Of a stretch of 64,000 nucleotides of DNA, positions 46,893 through 57,403 are shown piece by piece (within the stretch, counting starts at the first letter, position 1; each line of letters starts with the position of its first letter). A model generated the notes under the pieces. The model was not told where the DNA came from, did no database searches, and saw only the letters and a list, made by a program, of their open reading frames with translations. The position numbers and the translations under genes were made by a program. The stretch is from Aliidiomarina taiwanensis (GTDB taxonomy: Bacteria; Pseudomonadota; Gammaproteobacteria; Enterobacterales; Alteromonadaceae). The stretch spans positions 1-64,000 of the forward strand of contig NZ_PIPQ01000004.1 of the NCBI RefSeq assembly GCF_003987015.1, read 5' to 3'.

Positions 46893-47439
46893 GTCCTGCC
46901 TCATTACTAAGCTGCCATACGTCAATGCCAAGTTGAGCGGTTGCCTTTTCCCAGCGGTCTTTTATCGGGGTGTTAAACACGATGTCTGCGTCTGCTGGTA
47001 TCGTCAGCCAACTATTTGCGGCTAGCTCGTCTTCCAATTGCCCTGCTTCCCAGCCAGCAAAACCAAGGGCTAAGAAAAATTGGCTCGGAGCACGGTCGGT
47101 GCCTAGGGCTGACAAAATGTCTTTTGACGTGGTGATCATCACCTCATCACTAAGTTGTAAACTGCTGCGCCAACCCTCTTGTGGTGTATGGAGTACGAAC
47201 CCACGGTCGGTGCCAACAGGGCCGCCAGCAAATACAGGAACCTCGTCCAGCTCAGGGTTACTGGTTTCAATGTCAATCTGTTCGAGCAGGCTGGCTAGGC
47301 TTAAATCTATCGGTTGATTAAGAACTAAGCCCATGGCTCCTTCGTCGTTATGCTCACAAATATAGGTCACGGTACGTTCAAAGAAAGGGTCCTTTAAACT
47401 TGGCATAGCAATGAGAAAGTTATTTTGTAAACTATTCAT
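46885..47439 (-). CDS. yqgE: YqgE/AlgH family protein
   Basis: This 184-residue cytoplasmic protein belongs to the YqgE/AlgH (DUF179) family, whose biochemical role is not known. It has the family start [38 protein letters not shown] (in part, residues 6-43), [15 protein letters not shown] near 70-84 and a late [16 protein letters not shown]. It overlaps gshB by 8 bases at its start and ruvX by 8 at its end. Confidence 0.94.
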   Translation of the reverse strand: MNSLQNNFLIAMPSLKDPFFERTVTYICEHNDEGAMGLVLNQPIDLSLASLLEQIDIETSNPELDEVPVFAGGPVGTDRGFVLHTPQEGWRSSLQLSDEVMITTSKDILSALGTDRAPSQFFLALGFAGWEAGQLEDELAANSWLTIPADADIVFNTPIKDRWEKATAQLGIDVWQLSNEAGHA

Positions 47440-48388
47440 TTTTACTCGCTACGTCCGCTTCAACTGCGGCAAAAAAGTCGGCTGCAATATTCATATTGTA
47501 ATGGTTTTCAATTTCACGCATGCAGGTAGGGCTGGTGACGTTTATTTCGGTAATGCGGTCACCAATGACATCAAGGCCAACGAGGTACAAGCCTTTGGCT
47601 TTGAACGCGGGTCCAACGGCGCGAGCTAAGGCCCAGTCGCTCTCGCTGAGAGGTTGTGGTCTACCACTGCCTCCGGCGGCCAAGTTGCCGCGGGTTTCGC
47701 CAGCGGTAGGAATGCGTGCAAGTGCATAAGGAGCAGCTTCGCCATTAATAAGTAGAATACGCTTATCGCCCTCTTTGATAGCAGGCAAATATTCCTGCAC
47801 CATGCAGTACTGCTGACCATGCTGGGTCAGCGTTTCAATAATAACACCCAGGTTATTGCCGTCTTCGCTAACACGGAAAATAGAGGCGCCGCCCATGCCG
47901 TCTAAAGGCTTGAGAATAATGTCCTGATGCTTCTTGTGAAACTCACGAATTTGCTGTTCGCTGCGGGTCACTAAAGTGGCTGGAATTAACTCTGGGAACC
48001 ACGCGGTGTAAAGCTTTTCGCCGCAATCTCTTAGGCTTTGTGGACGGTTTGCAACTAAGGCTCCGTCTCGTTGTGCAAGGTCAAGAATATGTGTTGCATA
48101 AACAAACTCCATGTCGAAGGGAGGGTCTTTACGCATAATCAGAATATCTACGTCGCCAAGCTTTATTTGCTGGCGCTCACCCAGACGGTAATAGTCCTCA
48201 CTTTGGTCGGTCACGGTGAGAGAGCGTGCTGAGCCAACGGGCGTGCCGTCTTCAATATATAAGTCAGAAAGCTCGAAATAGAGCAGATCATGGCCACGTG
48301 CTTGCGCTTCAAGGGCAAGGCGGAAACTGGTGTCTTTGTGTGGCGTAATCTGGGCGATAGGGTCCATGATAAAACCAACGCGAGCCAT
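47432..48388 (-). CDS. gshB: Glutathione synthetase
   Basis: GshB adds glycine to gamma-glutamylcysteine to make glutathione. The 318-residue protein is of the ATP-grasp type: GFIMDPIAQITPHKDTS near the start, RKDPPFDMEFVYATHIL near 87-103, ILKPLDGMGGASIF near 155-168, QEYLPAIKEGDKRILLING and EINVTSPTCMREIE near 280. The start follows AAGGAG with good spacing. gshA is not in the window. Confidence 0.97.
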   Translation of the reverse strand: MARVGFIMDPIAQITPHKDTSFRLALEAQARGHDLLYFELSDLYIEDGTPVGSARSLTVTDQSEDYYRLGERQQIKLGDVDILIMRKDPPFDMEFVYATHILDLAQRDGALVANRPQSLRDCGEKLYTAWFPELIPATLVTRSEQQIREFHKKHQDIILKPLDGMGGASIFRVSEDGNNLGVIIETLTQHGQQYCMVQEYLPAIKEGDKRILLINGEAAPYALARIPTAGETRGNLAAGGSGRPQPLSESDWALARAVGPAFKAKGLYLVGLDVIGDRITEINVTSPTCMREIENHYNMNIAADFFAAVEADVASKNE

Positions 48389-48410
48389 AAATACTCCTTA
48401 AAACTAAGTG

Positions 48411-49148
48411 CTAACGTAAGCCGGCAAGGTCGCCAAACTGGCACTGAAGTGCGGTTATAGCGGTAAGCGCAGCTGTTTCTGTGCGTAAAATGCGAGGCCC
48501 CATTTGAATGCCTTGGCACTTGAACTGTTCACAGAGTGACACTTCTTGCGCACTAAAACCACCTTCAGGGCCAATCAACACTTCGAAGGCGTCTTGAGCA
48601 GTTAAGCCCGACAACGACTGCTGCGCTGTCGGTTCAAGCATTAAGCGTTGCCCTAGCGGTTCTAACGCAAGCCATTGAGCTAAGGTTACCGCAGGGCGTA
48701 CTTCAGGTACAAGGTTTCGTCCACTTTGTTCACAGGCGCTGATGACAATACGTTGCCATTGCTCCAGCCGCTTGGTTAAGCGATCACCTTGTAATTTCAC
48801 CGTGCATCGCTCGGTAAAAAGTGGCGTAATTGAAGCGACGCCGAGTTCCACCGACTTCTGCAGTACAAAGTCCATGCGCTCACCTCTTGAAATACCTTGT
48901 GCCAAATGAATGGCGAGAGGCGACTCACGGTTATCGAGCGTCTCGGCTTGCACTTTAACCAGCACATTTTTCTTGCTGGCAGTGACAATGGTGGCATGGA
49001 AAACCTTGTTGCTCCCATTAAATAGGTCAATAGGGGCGCCTTCGCGTAAACGCAAAACGCGGCCAACATGGTTGGCCGCATCTTCTGTGAGGGCTACTTC
49101 AGCCTGAAGGCTTATAGGCTCCGGGTGATAAATGCGTGGCACGCGCAT
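48411..49148 (-). CDS. rsmE: 16S rRNA m3U1498 methyltransferase RsmE
   Basis: RsmE methylates N3 of U1498 in 16S rRNA. It is a 245-residue SPOUT-class enzyme, with an N-terminal PUA-like part (VGRVLRLREGAPIDLFNG near 27-44) and the knotted SAM site at the C-terminus (VLIGPEGGFSAQEV near 190-203, then MGPRILRTETAALTAI). It begins two bases after the metK stop and is followed by gshB. Confidence 0.95.
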   Translation of the reverse strand: MRVPRIYHPEPISLQAEVALTEDAANHVGRVLRLREGAPIDLFNGSNKVFHATIVTASKKNVLVKVQAETLDNRESPLAIHLAQGISRGERMDFVLQKSVELGVASITPLFTERCTVKLQGDRLTKRLEQWQRIVISACEQSGRNLVPEVRPAVTLAQWLALEPLGQRLMLEPTAQQSLSGLTAQDAFEVLIGPEGGFSAQEVSLCEQFKCQGIQMGPRILRTETAALTAITALQCQFGDLAGLR

Positions 49149-49150
49149 AA

Positions 49151-50293
49151 CTAAACTGCGCTTCTCAGTAGTTCAGCTTTGTCGGTTTTTTCCCAAGGGA
49201 ACTCGTTCCGCCCAAAGTGCCCGTAGGCGGCGGTTGCTTGATAAATTGGGCGCTCTAAATCGAGCATTTGAATTAAGCCATAAGGGCGCAAGTCAAAGTG
49301 CTCACGTACAAGTCGCTCAAGGGTTTCATTGCTGTGTGGGCTGGTTCCGAAGGTTTCAATGCTAATAGACGTCGGCTCGGCAACACCAATAGCGTAGGAC
49401 ACCTGCAGTTCACAGCGTTTGGCAAGGCCAGCTGCAACAAGGTTTTTGGCAACATAGCGGGCAGCATAGGCAGCACTGCGGTCTACTTTTGAAGGGTCTT
49501 TACCAGAGAAAGCACCGCCACCGTGGCGAGCCATACCACCGTAGGTGTCCACAATGATTTTTCGACCCGTTAAACCACAATCGCCAACCGGGCCGCCAAT
49601 CACAAAGCGCCCTGTGGGGTTAATGTGGAACTTCGTGTCTTTATGCAACCACTCCGCAGGAAGCGTTGGCTTAATAATGGTTTCCATAACCGCTTCACGT
49701 AAATCACTTAAGCTAATGTCTTCCCGGTGTTGAGTGGAAAATACCACCGCGTCGATACCAACGGGCACACCATTTTCATAGACAAAAGAAAGCTGGCTCT
49801 TGGCGTCTGGGCGCATCCAGTCTAACTCGGTGCGGCGCACCTGAGCTTGGCGCTGTACTAACTTATGAGAATACACAATAGGGGCTGGCATGAGCACATC
49901 TGTTTCGTCGCTAGCATACCCAAACATAAGTCCTTGGTCACCGGCGCCTTGTTCAGCGGGAGTCGCCCGGTCCACACCTTGGTTGATATCGGGAGACTGT
50001 TTGCCAATGGCATTTAAAACAGCACAGCTGTCGGCGTCAAACCCCATGTCTGAATGGGTATAACCAATGCGCCGAACTGTATCGCGGGCTATTTTTTCAA
50101 TATCCACCCAAGCTGTAGTGTTTATTTCACCACCGACTAACGCCATGCCTGTTTTTACGTAGGTTTCACAGGCTACACGGGCTTTTGGGTCGACAGCTAA
50201 GATAGCGTCCAGTACGGCATCGGAAATTTGGTCGGCTATTTTATCTGGATGCCCTTCAGATACTGACTCAGAGGTAAATACGTGACGTGTCAT
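49151..50293 (-). CDS. metK: S-adenosylmethionine synthetase
   Basis: MetK makes S-adenosylmethionine from methionine and ATP. The 380 residues carry the start [18 protein letters not shown], the signature [12 protein letters not shown] near 114-125, and the phosphate loop [19 protein letters not shown] near 258-276. The ATG at 50293 gives the usual N-terminus; a TTG 24 bases upstream is unlikely. A MetJ-type operator lies about 120 bases upstream, so repression by MetJ with SAM is expected. It leads into rsmE, another SAM-dependent enzyme gene, and diverges from tkt. Confidence 0.97.
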   Translation of the reverse strand: MTRHVFTSESVSEGHPDKIADQISDAVLDAILAVDPKARVACETYVKTGMALVGGEINTTAWVDIEKIARDTVRRIGYTHSDMGFDADSCAVLNAIGKQSPDINQGVDRATPAEQGAGDQGLMFGYASDETDVLMPAPIVYSHKLVQRQAQVRRTELDWMRPDAKSQLSFVYENGVPVGIDAVVFSTQHREDISLSDLREAVMETIIKPTLPAEWLHKDTKFHINPTGRFVIGGPVGDCGLTGRKIIVDTYGGMARHGGGAFSGKDPSKVDRSAAYAARYVAKNLVAAGLAKRCELQVSYAIGVAEPTSISIETFGTSPHSNETLERLVREHFDLRPYGLIQMLDLERPIYQATAAYGHFGRNEFPWEKTDKAELLRSAV

Positions 50294-50410
50294 AATTTGG
50301 TCCGTTTGGTTACGCAAGAAGCTGGAAAATGTGCTGCAACAGAACCTGCCACAACAAATACAATTGAATGGGCAACAGGATACAGCAGCGAGAGTGAGAA
50401 ATCTACAATT

Positions 50411-50434
50411 AGACGTCTATCTGTCTAAACTTCT
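50411..50434. promoter_or_regulatory. MetJ operator (three tandem met boxes)
   Basis: A perfect 8-base met box AGACGTCT (50411-50418) is followed without gap by ATCTGTCT (5 of 8, 50419-50426) and AAACTTCT (6 of 8, 50427-50434). Tandem 8-base boxes are how MetJ dimers bind cooperatively. The site is in the metK-tkt divergent region and most likely represses metK when SAM is abundant. Confidence 0.75.
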
Positions 50435-50575
50435 TTTTGAAAATAGCGTAGCAAAGGGGCGGTTAGGTTTGCGCCTACGCCAGGAATATTAGACAATAAT
50501 GCGCCAATGATGTTGGGTTGCAACGCCTTTACCTATGCGCTTCCCACCTTTCTCTTAATTATCAAGGAGTTCTGC

Positions 50576-52567
50576 ATGTCTGACCGTCGCCACCTTGCCA
50601 ATGCTATTCGTGCGCTAAGTATGGATGCTGTTCAACAAGCTAAGTCGGGGCATCCCGGCGCACCCATGGGGATGGCGGATATCGCTGAAGTGCTATGGCG
50701 TGACTACCTGGTACATAACCCAGCGAATCCTGAGTGGTTGAACCGCGACCGCTTTATTCTTTCCAATGGTCACGGTTCGATGTTGATTTATGCGCTGTTG
50801 CATTTAACCGGTTACGACGTAAGTATTGAAGACATTAAGGCTTTCCGCCAACTCCACTCAAAAACGCCAGGCCACCCAGAACTCGGCTATACACCCGGCG
50901 TAGAAACCACCACAGGTCCATTAGGGCAGGGCATTGCAAATGCTGTGGGTATGGCACTCGCTGAAAAAGCACTGGCAGCACAGTTTAACCGCGACGCGTT
51001 CCCCATTGTAGACCACTATACGTATACCTTCTTAGGCGACGGTTGCTTGATGGAAGGTATTTCGCATGAAGTCTGTTCGCTGGCTGGTACCTTAGGCCTC
51101 GGTAAACTGATCGCTTTTTATGATGACAACGGCATTTCTATTGACGGCCAGGTGGACGGCTGGTTCACCGACGACAGCGTAAAACGCTTTGAAAGTTATG
51201 GCTGGCATGTCATTGCAGATGTGGATGGTCACGACGCCAACGCAGTAAAACAAGCCATTGAAGCCGCCCGTGCTGAAACACAGCGGCCCACGCTAATTTG
51301 TTGTAAGACGGTGATTGGTTTTGGTTCACCGAATAAACAAGGCTCAGAGTCGAGCCATGGTGCGCCGCTGGGTGAAGACGAAATTGCGTTAGCCCGTGAA
51401 CAGTTAGGCTGGCCGCACCCTGCATTTGAGGTGCCAAATGACGTGATGGACGCTTGGAGTGCGTCGGCCGCTGGAAACCGTGCAGAACAAGCATGGAATG
51501 AATTATTCGCCGGATATAAAGCGGAACACCCCGAGTTAGCGGCAGAGTTCGAGCGCCGCATGCAAGGCGAGTTGCCTGAAAATTGGCGTGAAGAAAGTGA
51601 CCGCTGGATAGCTTCACTGCAAGCGAACCCTGCGAATGTAGCCACACGTAAAGCATCGCAAAATGCGTTGAATGCCATTGGTCCAATGTTGCCTGAACTT
51701 TTAGGTGGCTCTGCAGACTTGGCTGGGTCAAACCTTACCCTGTGGAAAGACTCAAAAGCCATTACGGCTGACGACGCCAGTGGCAACTACGTGTTTTACG
51801 GCGTTCGTGAGTTTGGTATGTCCGCCATTATGAATGGTGTCATGCTGCATGGCGGCTTTCGTCCCTACGGCGCTACCTTCTTAATGTTTATGGAATACGC
51901 GCGTAATGCGGTGCGCATGTCAGCATTAATGAAACTACCGGTCATGTACGTTTATACCCATGACTCCATTGGCTTGGGTGAAGACGGTCCTACACACCAG
52001 CCGGTCGAGCAATTAGCCAGCATGCGTTCAACGCCAAACTTACATACCTGGCGCCCATGTGACCAAGTGGAGTCGGCCGTGGCTTGGCAGGCTGCGGTTG
52101 AGCGGAATGACGGCCCCACCGCCTTGGTATTTACTCGCCAAGGCTTGCCACAAATGGAGCGCTCTGAGGAGCAGCTAGCGAACATTCGCCGCGGCGGCTA
52201 TATACTGATCGACACGGAAGGCACACCGGATGTGATTTTAATGGCCACAGGCTCTGAAGTTGAGCTAGCAATGCAAGCGGCTGCACAGCTAACTGCGCAA
52301 GGGGAAAAAGTCCGGGTTGTTTCAATGCCCTCTACCTGCGTGTTTGACAGCCAAGACGCTGACTACCAAGAGCAGGTTTTGCCGCGCGCTGTTCGTCGTC
52401 GTGTCGCTGTGGAAGCCGCCTCAGCTGACTTTTGGCGTAAATATGTAGGTCTCGACGGCGCCGTGCTGGGCATGACAACCTTTGGAGAGTCAGCTCCTGC
52501 CGACGAGTTGTTTAAACACTTTGGCTTTACTGTAGAAAACCTGGTTGAGCTAGTAGGCAAAGTGTAA
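50576..52567 (+). CDS. tkt: Transketolase
   Basis: Transketolase moves two-carbon units between sugar phosphates in the pentose phosphate pathway, using thiamine pyrophosphate. The 663 residues show [11 protein letters not shown] near 23-33, the TPP motif [22 protein letters not shown] near 155-176, and the transketolase-specific [12 protein letters not shown]-type [10 protein letters not shown] near 410 with [14 protein letters not shown] near 468-481. The ATG at 50576 follows AAGGAG (50564-50569). An upstream ATG at 50507 is not favoured. It abuts epd, suggesting one transcript tkt-epd-pgk-fba. Confidence 0.97.
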   Translation: MSDRRHLANAIRALSMDAVQQAKSGHPGAPMGMADIAEVLWRDYLVHNPANPEWLNRDRFILSNGHGSMLIYALLHLTGYDVSIEDIKAFRQLHSKTPGHPELGYTPGVETTTGPLGQGIANAVGMALAEKALAAQFNRDAFPIVDHYTYTFLGDGCLMEGISHEVCSLAGTLGLGKLIAFYDDNGISIDGQVDGWFTDDSVKRFESYGWHVIADVDGHDANAVKQAIEAARAETQRPTLICCKTVIGFGSPNKQGSESSHGAPLGEDEIALAREQLGWPHPAFEVPNDVMDAWSASAAGNRAEQAWNELFAGYKAEHPELAAEFERRMQGELPENWREESDRWIASLQANPANVATRKASQNALNAIGPMLPELLGGSADLAGSNLTLWKDSKAITADDASGNYVFYGVREFGMSAIMNGVMLHGGFRPYGATFLMFMEYARNAVRMSALMKLPVMYVYTHDSIGLGEDGPTHQPVEQLASMRSTPNLHTWRPCDQVESAVAWQAAVERNDGPTALVFTRQGLPQMERSEEQLANIRRGGYILIDTEGTPDVILMATGSEVELAMQAAAQLTAQGEKVRVVSMPSTCVFDSQDADYQEQVLPRAVRRRVAVEAASADFWRKYVGLDGAVLGMTTFGESAPADELFKHFGFTVENLVELVGKV

Positions 52568-53599
52568 ATGAAGCAGCAGCGCATAAGAATTGCTATTCAT
52601 GGGTTTGGACGCATAGGGCGTAGTGTATTACGCGCCCTGTTTGAGTCTGAGCGTCATCATGCATTTGAAGTTGTAGCAATTAATGAATTAGCATCTATAG
52701 AAGGCATGGCTCACCTGCTGAAGTACGACACAACACATGGGCGTTTTGCGTTCCCGGTGACCGTTGAAGGCGAAACACTGCGTGTGGCGGATCAAGTCAT
52801 AACAACGCTGCATGAAAAAGAGGTGTCGGCACTTCCATGGGAGGCGCTAGGTATTGATATTGTGCTGGATTGTACCGGCACTGCTGAGTCTCGGGCCGAT
52901 GCGGAGCTGCATTTAGTTGCGGGGGCGAAGCGGGTGTTGTTGTCGCACCCTTCTTCACCCGATGTCGACTTTACCGTTATACAAGGCGTCAACAACTCGG
53001 AGTTAAAAGCCGAGCATGTGGTTGTGTCGAATGGCTCCTGTACTACGAACTGCATTGTACCGGTTATCCAGGCATTAGATGAAGCCTTTGGTGTAGACAG
53101 CGGAACTATAACCACCATTCATTCCTTGATGAATGATCAACAAGTCATCGACAGTTATCATGACAACTTACGCTTGTCGCGTGCGGCTTCACAGTCAATT
53201 ATTCCAGTAGATACGCGCTTAGCTCGTGGGATTGAGCGAATTCTACCTAAGTTTGCCGGACGCTTTGAAGCCATTGCTGTGCGTGTGCCGACAACCAACG
53301 TGACCGCCATGGACTTAAGTGTCACCTTGAATCAAAATGTGAGCATAGCCAGTGTTAACGAGGCATTAAAACACGCAGCCATAGGTTCGCAGCAGGGTAT
53401 TTTAGGTTACACAGACACCCCGTTGGTTTCGGCTGACTTTAACCATGACCCGCGCTCTTGTATTGTCGACGGTACGCAAAGCCGGGTAAGTCACAAGCGA
53501 CTTGTGAAAGTTCTCAGTTGGTGTGACAACGAATGGGGCTTTGCCAACCGCATGCTCGACACGGCAGCGGATATGGGACAGTTCATAAAGGCTCAATAA
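52568..53599 (+). CDS. epd: D-erythrose-4-phosphate dehydrogenase
   Basis: Epd oxidises erythrose-4-phosphate to 4-phosphoerythronate, the first step to pyridoxal phosphate. The 343-residue protein is a GAPDH homologue with [13 protein letters not shown] near 12-24, the catalytic cysteine in [10 protein letters not shown] (near 154-163) and [15 protein letters not shown] at the end. The segment [26 protein letters not shown] is of the Epd rather than the GapA type. The ATG directly follows the tkt stop. tkt supplies and consumes erythrose-4-phosphate. Confidence 0.94.
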   Translation: MKQQRIRIAIHGFGRIGRSVLRALFESERHHAFEVVAINELASIEGMAHLLKYDTTHGRFAFPVTVEGETLRVADQVITTLHEKEVSALPWEALGIDIVLDCTGTAESRADAELHLVAGAKRVLLSHPSSPDVDFTVIQGVNNSELKAEHVVVSNGSCTTNCIVPVIQALDEAFGVDSGTITTIHSLMNDQQVIDSYHDNLRLSRAASQSIIPVDTRLARGIERILPKFAGRFEAIAVRVPTTNVTAMDLSVTLNQNVSIASVNEALKHAAIGSQQGILGYTDTPLVSADFNHDPRSCIVDGTQSRVSHKRLVKVLSWCDNEWGFANRMLDTAADMGQFIKAQ

Positions 53600-53635
53600 C
53601 ATAAACTTTTAGCAACACACATTGAAGGTAATGCG

Positions 53636-54817
53636 ATGACAGTTAAGTTAATGGACGATTTAGATTTACGTGGGAAACGTGTATTAATTCGTGAAGATTT
53701 AAACGTGCCCATTAAAGAGGGAGTTATAACGTCGGATGCTCGCCTACGAGCTGCACTACCCACTTTGAAAAAAGCGCTGGAGCAAGGTGCAAAAGTGATG
53801 GTGATGTCGCACCTCGGGCGACCCACGGAAGGGGAATATAACCCTGAATTTTCTATGAGCCCGGTAGCACGCTATCTCGACGAGCACTTGCCATTCCCTG
53901 TGCGCCTTGAAAGTAATTACCTTGATGGTGTTGAAGTGTCGGGCGGCGAGCTGGTTGTTTTTGAAAACGTTCGCTTCAATGTGGGCGAAAAGAAAAACGA
54001 TCCAGTCTTAGCGAAAAAACTTGCTGCACTATGCGACGTTTTTGTTATGGATGCTTTCGGTACAGCCCACCGTGCTCAGGCGTCAACTTACGGCGTAGCC
54101 CAGTACGCCCCTATCGCGTGCGCTGGACCCTTACTCACTGCCGAGTTGAATGCGCTGGGTAAAGTGTTTGAAAATCCGAAGCGCCCATTGGTTGCCATTG
54201 TAGGCGGCTCAAAGGTTTCAACCAAGCTGATGGTACTGAATTCCTTGGTCCGCAAAGTAGACCAACTCATCGTAGGCGGAGGGATTGCCAATACCTTTAT
54301 TGCCAGTGAAGGGTACCCTGTAGGGAAGTCTTTATACGAAAGCGACTTGGTTAAAGAAGCGCAACGCTTGTCAGACTCTGCCCGTGCCCGTGGTGCTGAA
54401 ATACCTATTCCAACAGACGTGGTTGTAGGTGAGCGGTTTGCTGAAGACGCACAGGCAACAACAAAGCCCGTTGCTGACATAAGCTCAGACGATATGGTGT
54501 TTGACATTGGCCCGGACACAGCAGACGCTTTGGCACAGCACTTAAAAAATGCAGGTACTATTATTTGGAATGGCCCTGTTGGGGTGTTTGAATTTGAACA
54601 GTTTGGCGCGGGCACAGAAGCCTTAGCTCGGGCAATAGCGGAAAGTGACGCTTTTAGTGTCGCTGGTGGTGGCGACACACTCGCAGCAATAGACAAATAC
54701 GGTATTGCAGAACAAGTGTCCTATATTTCAACAGGTGGCGGTGCCTTCTTAGAGTTTCTTGAAGGGAAAACCTTGCCGGCTGTGGCGATTCTGCAAGCCC
54801 GTGGACAAGACGCTTAA
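53636..54817 (+). CDS. pgk: Phosphoglycerate kinase
   Basis: Pgk transfers phosphate between 1,3-bisphosphoglycerate and ADP in glycolysis and gluconeogenesis. The 393 residues have the N-terminal substrate motif [12 protein letters not shown] near 16-27, [11 protein letters not shown] near 60-70, [11 protein letters not shown] near 142, and the C-terminal nucleotide site GGSKVSTKL and GGGDTLAAI near 343. It lies between epd and fba, the usual arrangement in gammaproteobacteria. Confidence 0.97.
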   Translation: MTVKLMDDLDLRGKRVLIREDLNVPIKEGVITSDARLRAALPTLKKALEQGAKVMVMSHLGRPTEGEYNPEFSMSPVARYLDEHLPFPVRLESNYLDGVEVSGGELVVFENVRFNVGEKKNDPVLAKKLAALCDVFVMDAFGTAHRAQASTYGVAQYAPIACAGPLLTAELNALGKVFENPKRPLVAIVGGSKVSTKLMVLNSLVRKVDQLIVGGGIANTFIASEGYPVGKSLYESDLVKEAQRLSDSARARGAEIPIPTDVVVGERFAEDAQATTKPVADISSDDMVFDIGPDTADALAQHLKNAGTIIWNGPVGVFEFEQFGAGTEALARAIAESDAFSVAGGGDTLAAIDKYGIAEQVSYISTGGGAFLEFLEGKTLPAVAILQARGQDA

Positions 54818-54887
54818 ACAAGCGCACCATATACAACATGAAAACAACACGATTTAAATAAAATAATTAGGTAAAGGAGTTTCCGAC

Positions 54888-55952
54888 ATGGCACTTATTT
54901 CATTGCGCCAAATGCTCGATCACGCTGCTGAGCATAGCTATGGTATCCCAGCGTTTAACGTGAACAACTTAGAACAAATGCGTGCCATTATGGAAGCTGC
55001 GGACGAAACCGACAGCCCAGTAATTGTGCAAGCGTCTGCTGGTGCACGTAAATATGCTGGCGCACCTTTCTTGCGTCATTTAATCCTTGCAGCCACCGAA
55101 GAGTTTCCACATATTCCTGTGGTTATGCACCAAGACCACGGAACTTCCCCAGCAATTTGTCAGCGTTCAATTCAACTGGGCTTTAGCTCAGTGATGATGG
55201 ACGGGTCTTTATTAGAAGACGGTAAAACCCCTGCAGACTACGACTACAACGTAGATGTGACGCGCCGAGTTGTAGAAATGGCCCACGCTTGTGGGGTTTC
55301 TGTAGAAGGGGAACTAGGGTGCCTTGGCTCTCTAGAAACAGGTCAGGCAGGAGAAGAAGACGGTGTGGGTGCTGAAGGTACTTTAACCGCGGAACAGCTG
55401 CTGACAGACCCAGAAGAAGCGGCCGACTTTGTACGCGCTACTCAAGTTGACGCATTGGCGATTGCAGTAGGTACTTCCCATGGTGCATACAAGTTTACGC
55501 GTCCACCAACAGGTGACATTCTTTCGATTGACCGTATTAAAGAAATTCATGCCCGTATTCCGAATACGCATTTAGTGATGCATGGTTCTTCGTCTGTACC
55601 GCAAGAATGGCTAGCAGTGATTAATGAATTCGGTGGTGACATTGGCGAAACCTACGGTGTGCCAGTTGAGCAAATTCAAGAAGGTATTCGCCACGGAGTG
55701 CGCAAAGTAAACATTGACACAGACTTACGTTTGGCTTCAACGGGTGCTATTCGCCGTTTCTTAGCGGAAAATAAAGCCGAGTTTGACCCACGTAAATACT
55801 TTGCTGTGGCAACACAAGCGATGAAAGAAATTTGTATTGCACGTTATGAAGCATTTGGTGCTGCCGGTCAAGGTAGTAAAATTAAACCAATATCGCTTGA
55901 AGCTATGTCGCAGAAGTATGAAGCGGGTGAGCTAAAAGCAATCATTAAGTAA
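54888..55952 (+). CDS. fba: Fructose-bisphosphate aldolase, class II
   Basis: This zinc enzyme splits fructose-1,6-bisphosphate into two triose phosphates, or joins them in gluconeogenesis. The 354 residues carry [11 protein letters not shown] near 78-88 (zinc histidine), [25 protein letters not shown] (in part, near 140-164), [10 protein letters not shown] near 204 and HGSSSVP. The length and the GVGAEG insertion fit the class IIB (Calvin cycle subtype) group rather than the E. coli class IIA form. AAAGGAG precedes the start. It ends in a strong terminator. Confidence 0.96.
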   Translation: MALISLRQMLDHAAEHSYGIPAFNVNNLEQMRAIMEAADETDSPVIVQASAGARKYAGAPFLRHLILAATEEFPHIPVVMHQDHGTSPAICQRSIQLGFSSVMMDGSLLEDGKTPADYDYNVDVTRRVVEMAHACGVSVEGELGCLGSLETGQAGEEDGVGAEGTLTAEQLLTDPEEAADFVRATQVDALAIAVGTSHGAYKFTRPPTGDILSIDRIKEIHARIPNTHLVMHGSSSVPQEWLAVINEFGGDIGETYGVPVEQIQEGIRHGVRKVNIDTDLRLASTGAIRRFLAENKAEFDPRKYFAVATQAMKEICIARYEAFGAAGQGSKIKPISLEAMSQKYEAGELKAIIK

Positions 55953-55970
55953 TACAGATTGCATTTATTA

Positions 55971-55999
55971 AAAATACCAGCTTCGGCTGGTATTTTTTT
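55971..55999 (+). terminator. Strong terminator after fba
   Basis: The stem AAAATACCAGC (55971-55981) and GCTGGTATTTT (55986-55996) closes a stable TTCG tetraloop and is followed by more T. This is a textbook intrinsic terminator for the tkt-epd-pgk-fba run. Confidence 0.93.
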
Positions 56000-56093
56000 T
56001 TATAAAAAAGGCCAGAAGCCTATAAGACCTCTATTATTCTTTGCTACACTACTCTAACTGTTATGTTTTCCTAAATAATGAAAAGAGGTGTTC

Positions 56094-56876
56094 GTGCGAT
56101 TATTGGTAATGGCTCTCAGTTTATGTAGTTTTTCAGCAGTGGCTGCACCTTCAAGCTTTATGTTTGATGATATCAAAGACAGAGACACGTCTGGAGAAGA
56201 AGATGGTGTGTGGAGAGCAAGCGCGGAATTCGGTTTTCTGATGCGATCAGGCAATACCGACTCGAAGTCGTGGAAAACGAAGTTAGATATACATCGCGAT
56301 ACGGCCATGTGGCGTCATCGGGGTTCATTTACTTACGACAGAGCGGAACGAAAAACAGATACGGGCACAGAAGTGGACGCGGACCGCTTATTTACCTCGT
56401 TACAGTCGAACCGTGTATTCGGTGAAAGCCAGAATTCGTCTATTTTTATGTATGGCTCATACGAGGACGACCGTAAGTCGAGTTTTGAATATCAGTCGAC
56501 GATTGCCGCGGGTTACGGTTCGCGCTATAAACACAGTGAAAGTCTCCACGCGGACTTTGAAATTGGTCCGGGTTTGGCATACAACAAGTCTGTCGAGGAA
56601 GAGTCTGAAATTGAAGCCATTTTACGTTTGGCGACGAACATTGAATGGACTATTTCCGAAAACTCAAACTTCACACAGCTTATTTCAACGGAAGTTGGTG
56701 AAGACAACACACGTTCACGTGCAGTGTCGGCGTTAACGGCTAACTTAAATGCCCGCTTAGCCATGCGTTTAACCTTGACACTAACGCACAATACAACGGT
56801 CACCCCAAAAGCCTCCGGCGAATACCCAGAAAAGCTCGATTCAGAAACAGCTGTCACTTTAGTGTATAAGTTCTAA
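56094..56876 (+). CDS. DUF481 family outer-membrane protein
   Basis: The 260-residue product has a signal peptide (about 1-19, ending AVAA) and then a beta-rich barrel-like part ending in phenylalanine (VTLVYKF), the signal for outer-membrane insertion. The phrase SGNTDSKSWKTKLDIHRD and the following strands are typical of the DUF481 (YdiY-type) family, of unknown function. GTG at 56094 is preferred, six bases after AGAGG; a GTG at 56088 lies inside that site and ATG at 56109 is another choice. It follows the fba terminator and is 27 bases before the next gene. Confidence 0.82.
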   Translation: MRLLVMALSLCSFSAVAAPSSFMFDDIKDRDTSGEEDGVWRASAEFGFLMRSGNTDSKSWKTKLDIHRDTAMWRHRGSFTYDRAERKTDTGTEVDADRLFTSLQSNRVFGESQNSSIFMYGSYEDDRKSSFEYQSTIAAGYGSRYKHSESLHADFEIGPGLAYNKSVEEESEIEAILRLATNIEWTISENSNFTQLISTEVGEDNTRSRAVSALTANLNARLAMRLTLTLTHNTTVTPKASGEYPEKLDSETAVTLVYKF

Positions 56877-56897
56877 CTCACCTTAGAATTAGGACGG

Positions 56898-57362
56898 ATG
56901 AACATGAAGCAAGTCGATAACGTATCGAATTTAAAGCTGTTGGAAATACTGAACCGGCTGGACTTTTTTAAGCAGTTCTCCTTAGATGACCGCCATGCAC
57001 TTTTAGAAGACAAGTTACAGGTGTTCTTTTGTAAGAAAGGGTTTCGAGTGTTCCGCGAAGGCGAAATAGACGCAACCTTTTATTTGGTTTTAAGCGGCCG
57101 GGTTCGCATTGTTCAGCGGAAATTGAATCGTACCCTCGGGGAAGTTAAAGCGGGTCAATTTCTTGGAGAGGGCGCGTTTATAACTCAAGGCCCGCGAAGT
57201 GCCTCGGGTGTCGCTTTGGAAGACACCTTGCTATTACGTATTGACATAGAAGCCTTACGCTCGTTAGCGCCGGCTATTCGAGAAAAGTTAAAAGATGCAA
57301 TTATTGCGGGTATGGCAAAACGAATTGGTGAGCTGAACGAGCGACTACAATCCGTGCTCTAG
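56898..57362 (+). CDS. Single-domain cyclic-nucleotide-binding protein
   Basis: This 154-residue protein is a CRP-type cNMP-binding domain and little else. It has the beta-roll glycines (GRVRIV, VKAGQFLGEGAFITQGPRSASG near 91-112), where GEGA and PRSAS correspond to the phosphate-binding cassette. After it only a short helix is left; there is no DNA-binding helix-turn-helix. It is therefore not a transcription factor of the usual kind. ATG at 56904 has better spacing from AGGA (56891-56894) than ATG at 56898. Ligand and partner unknown. Confidence 0.8.
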   Translation: MNMKQVDNVSNLKLLEILNRLDFFKQFSLDDRHALLEDKLQVFFCKKGFRVFREGEIDATFYLVLSGRVRIVQRKLNRTLGEVKAGQFLGEGAFITQGPRSASGVALEDTLLLRIDIEALRSLAPAIREKLKDAIIAGMAKRIGELNERLQSVL

Positions 57363-57403
57363 TTCCGTAGCCTATTTATTCTACCTAACATTATTGGTTG
57401 GTC

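Noticed and set aside
51229-51786. 185-codon open frame antisense to tkt
   Set aside because: Shadow of the transketolase gene; residue make-up is uneven and no family is recognised.
54088-54696. 202-codon open frame antisense to pgk
   Set aside because: No ribosome site and no recognisable protein; pgk on the other strand is certain.
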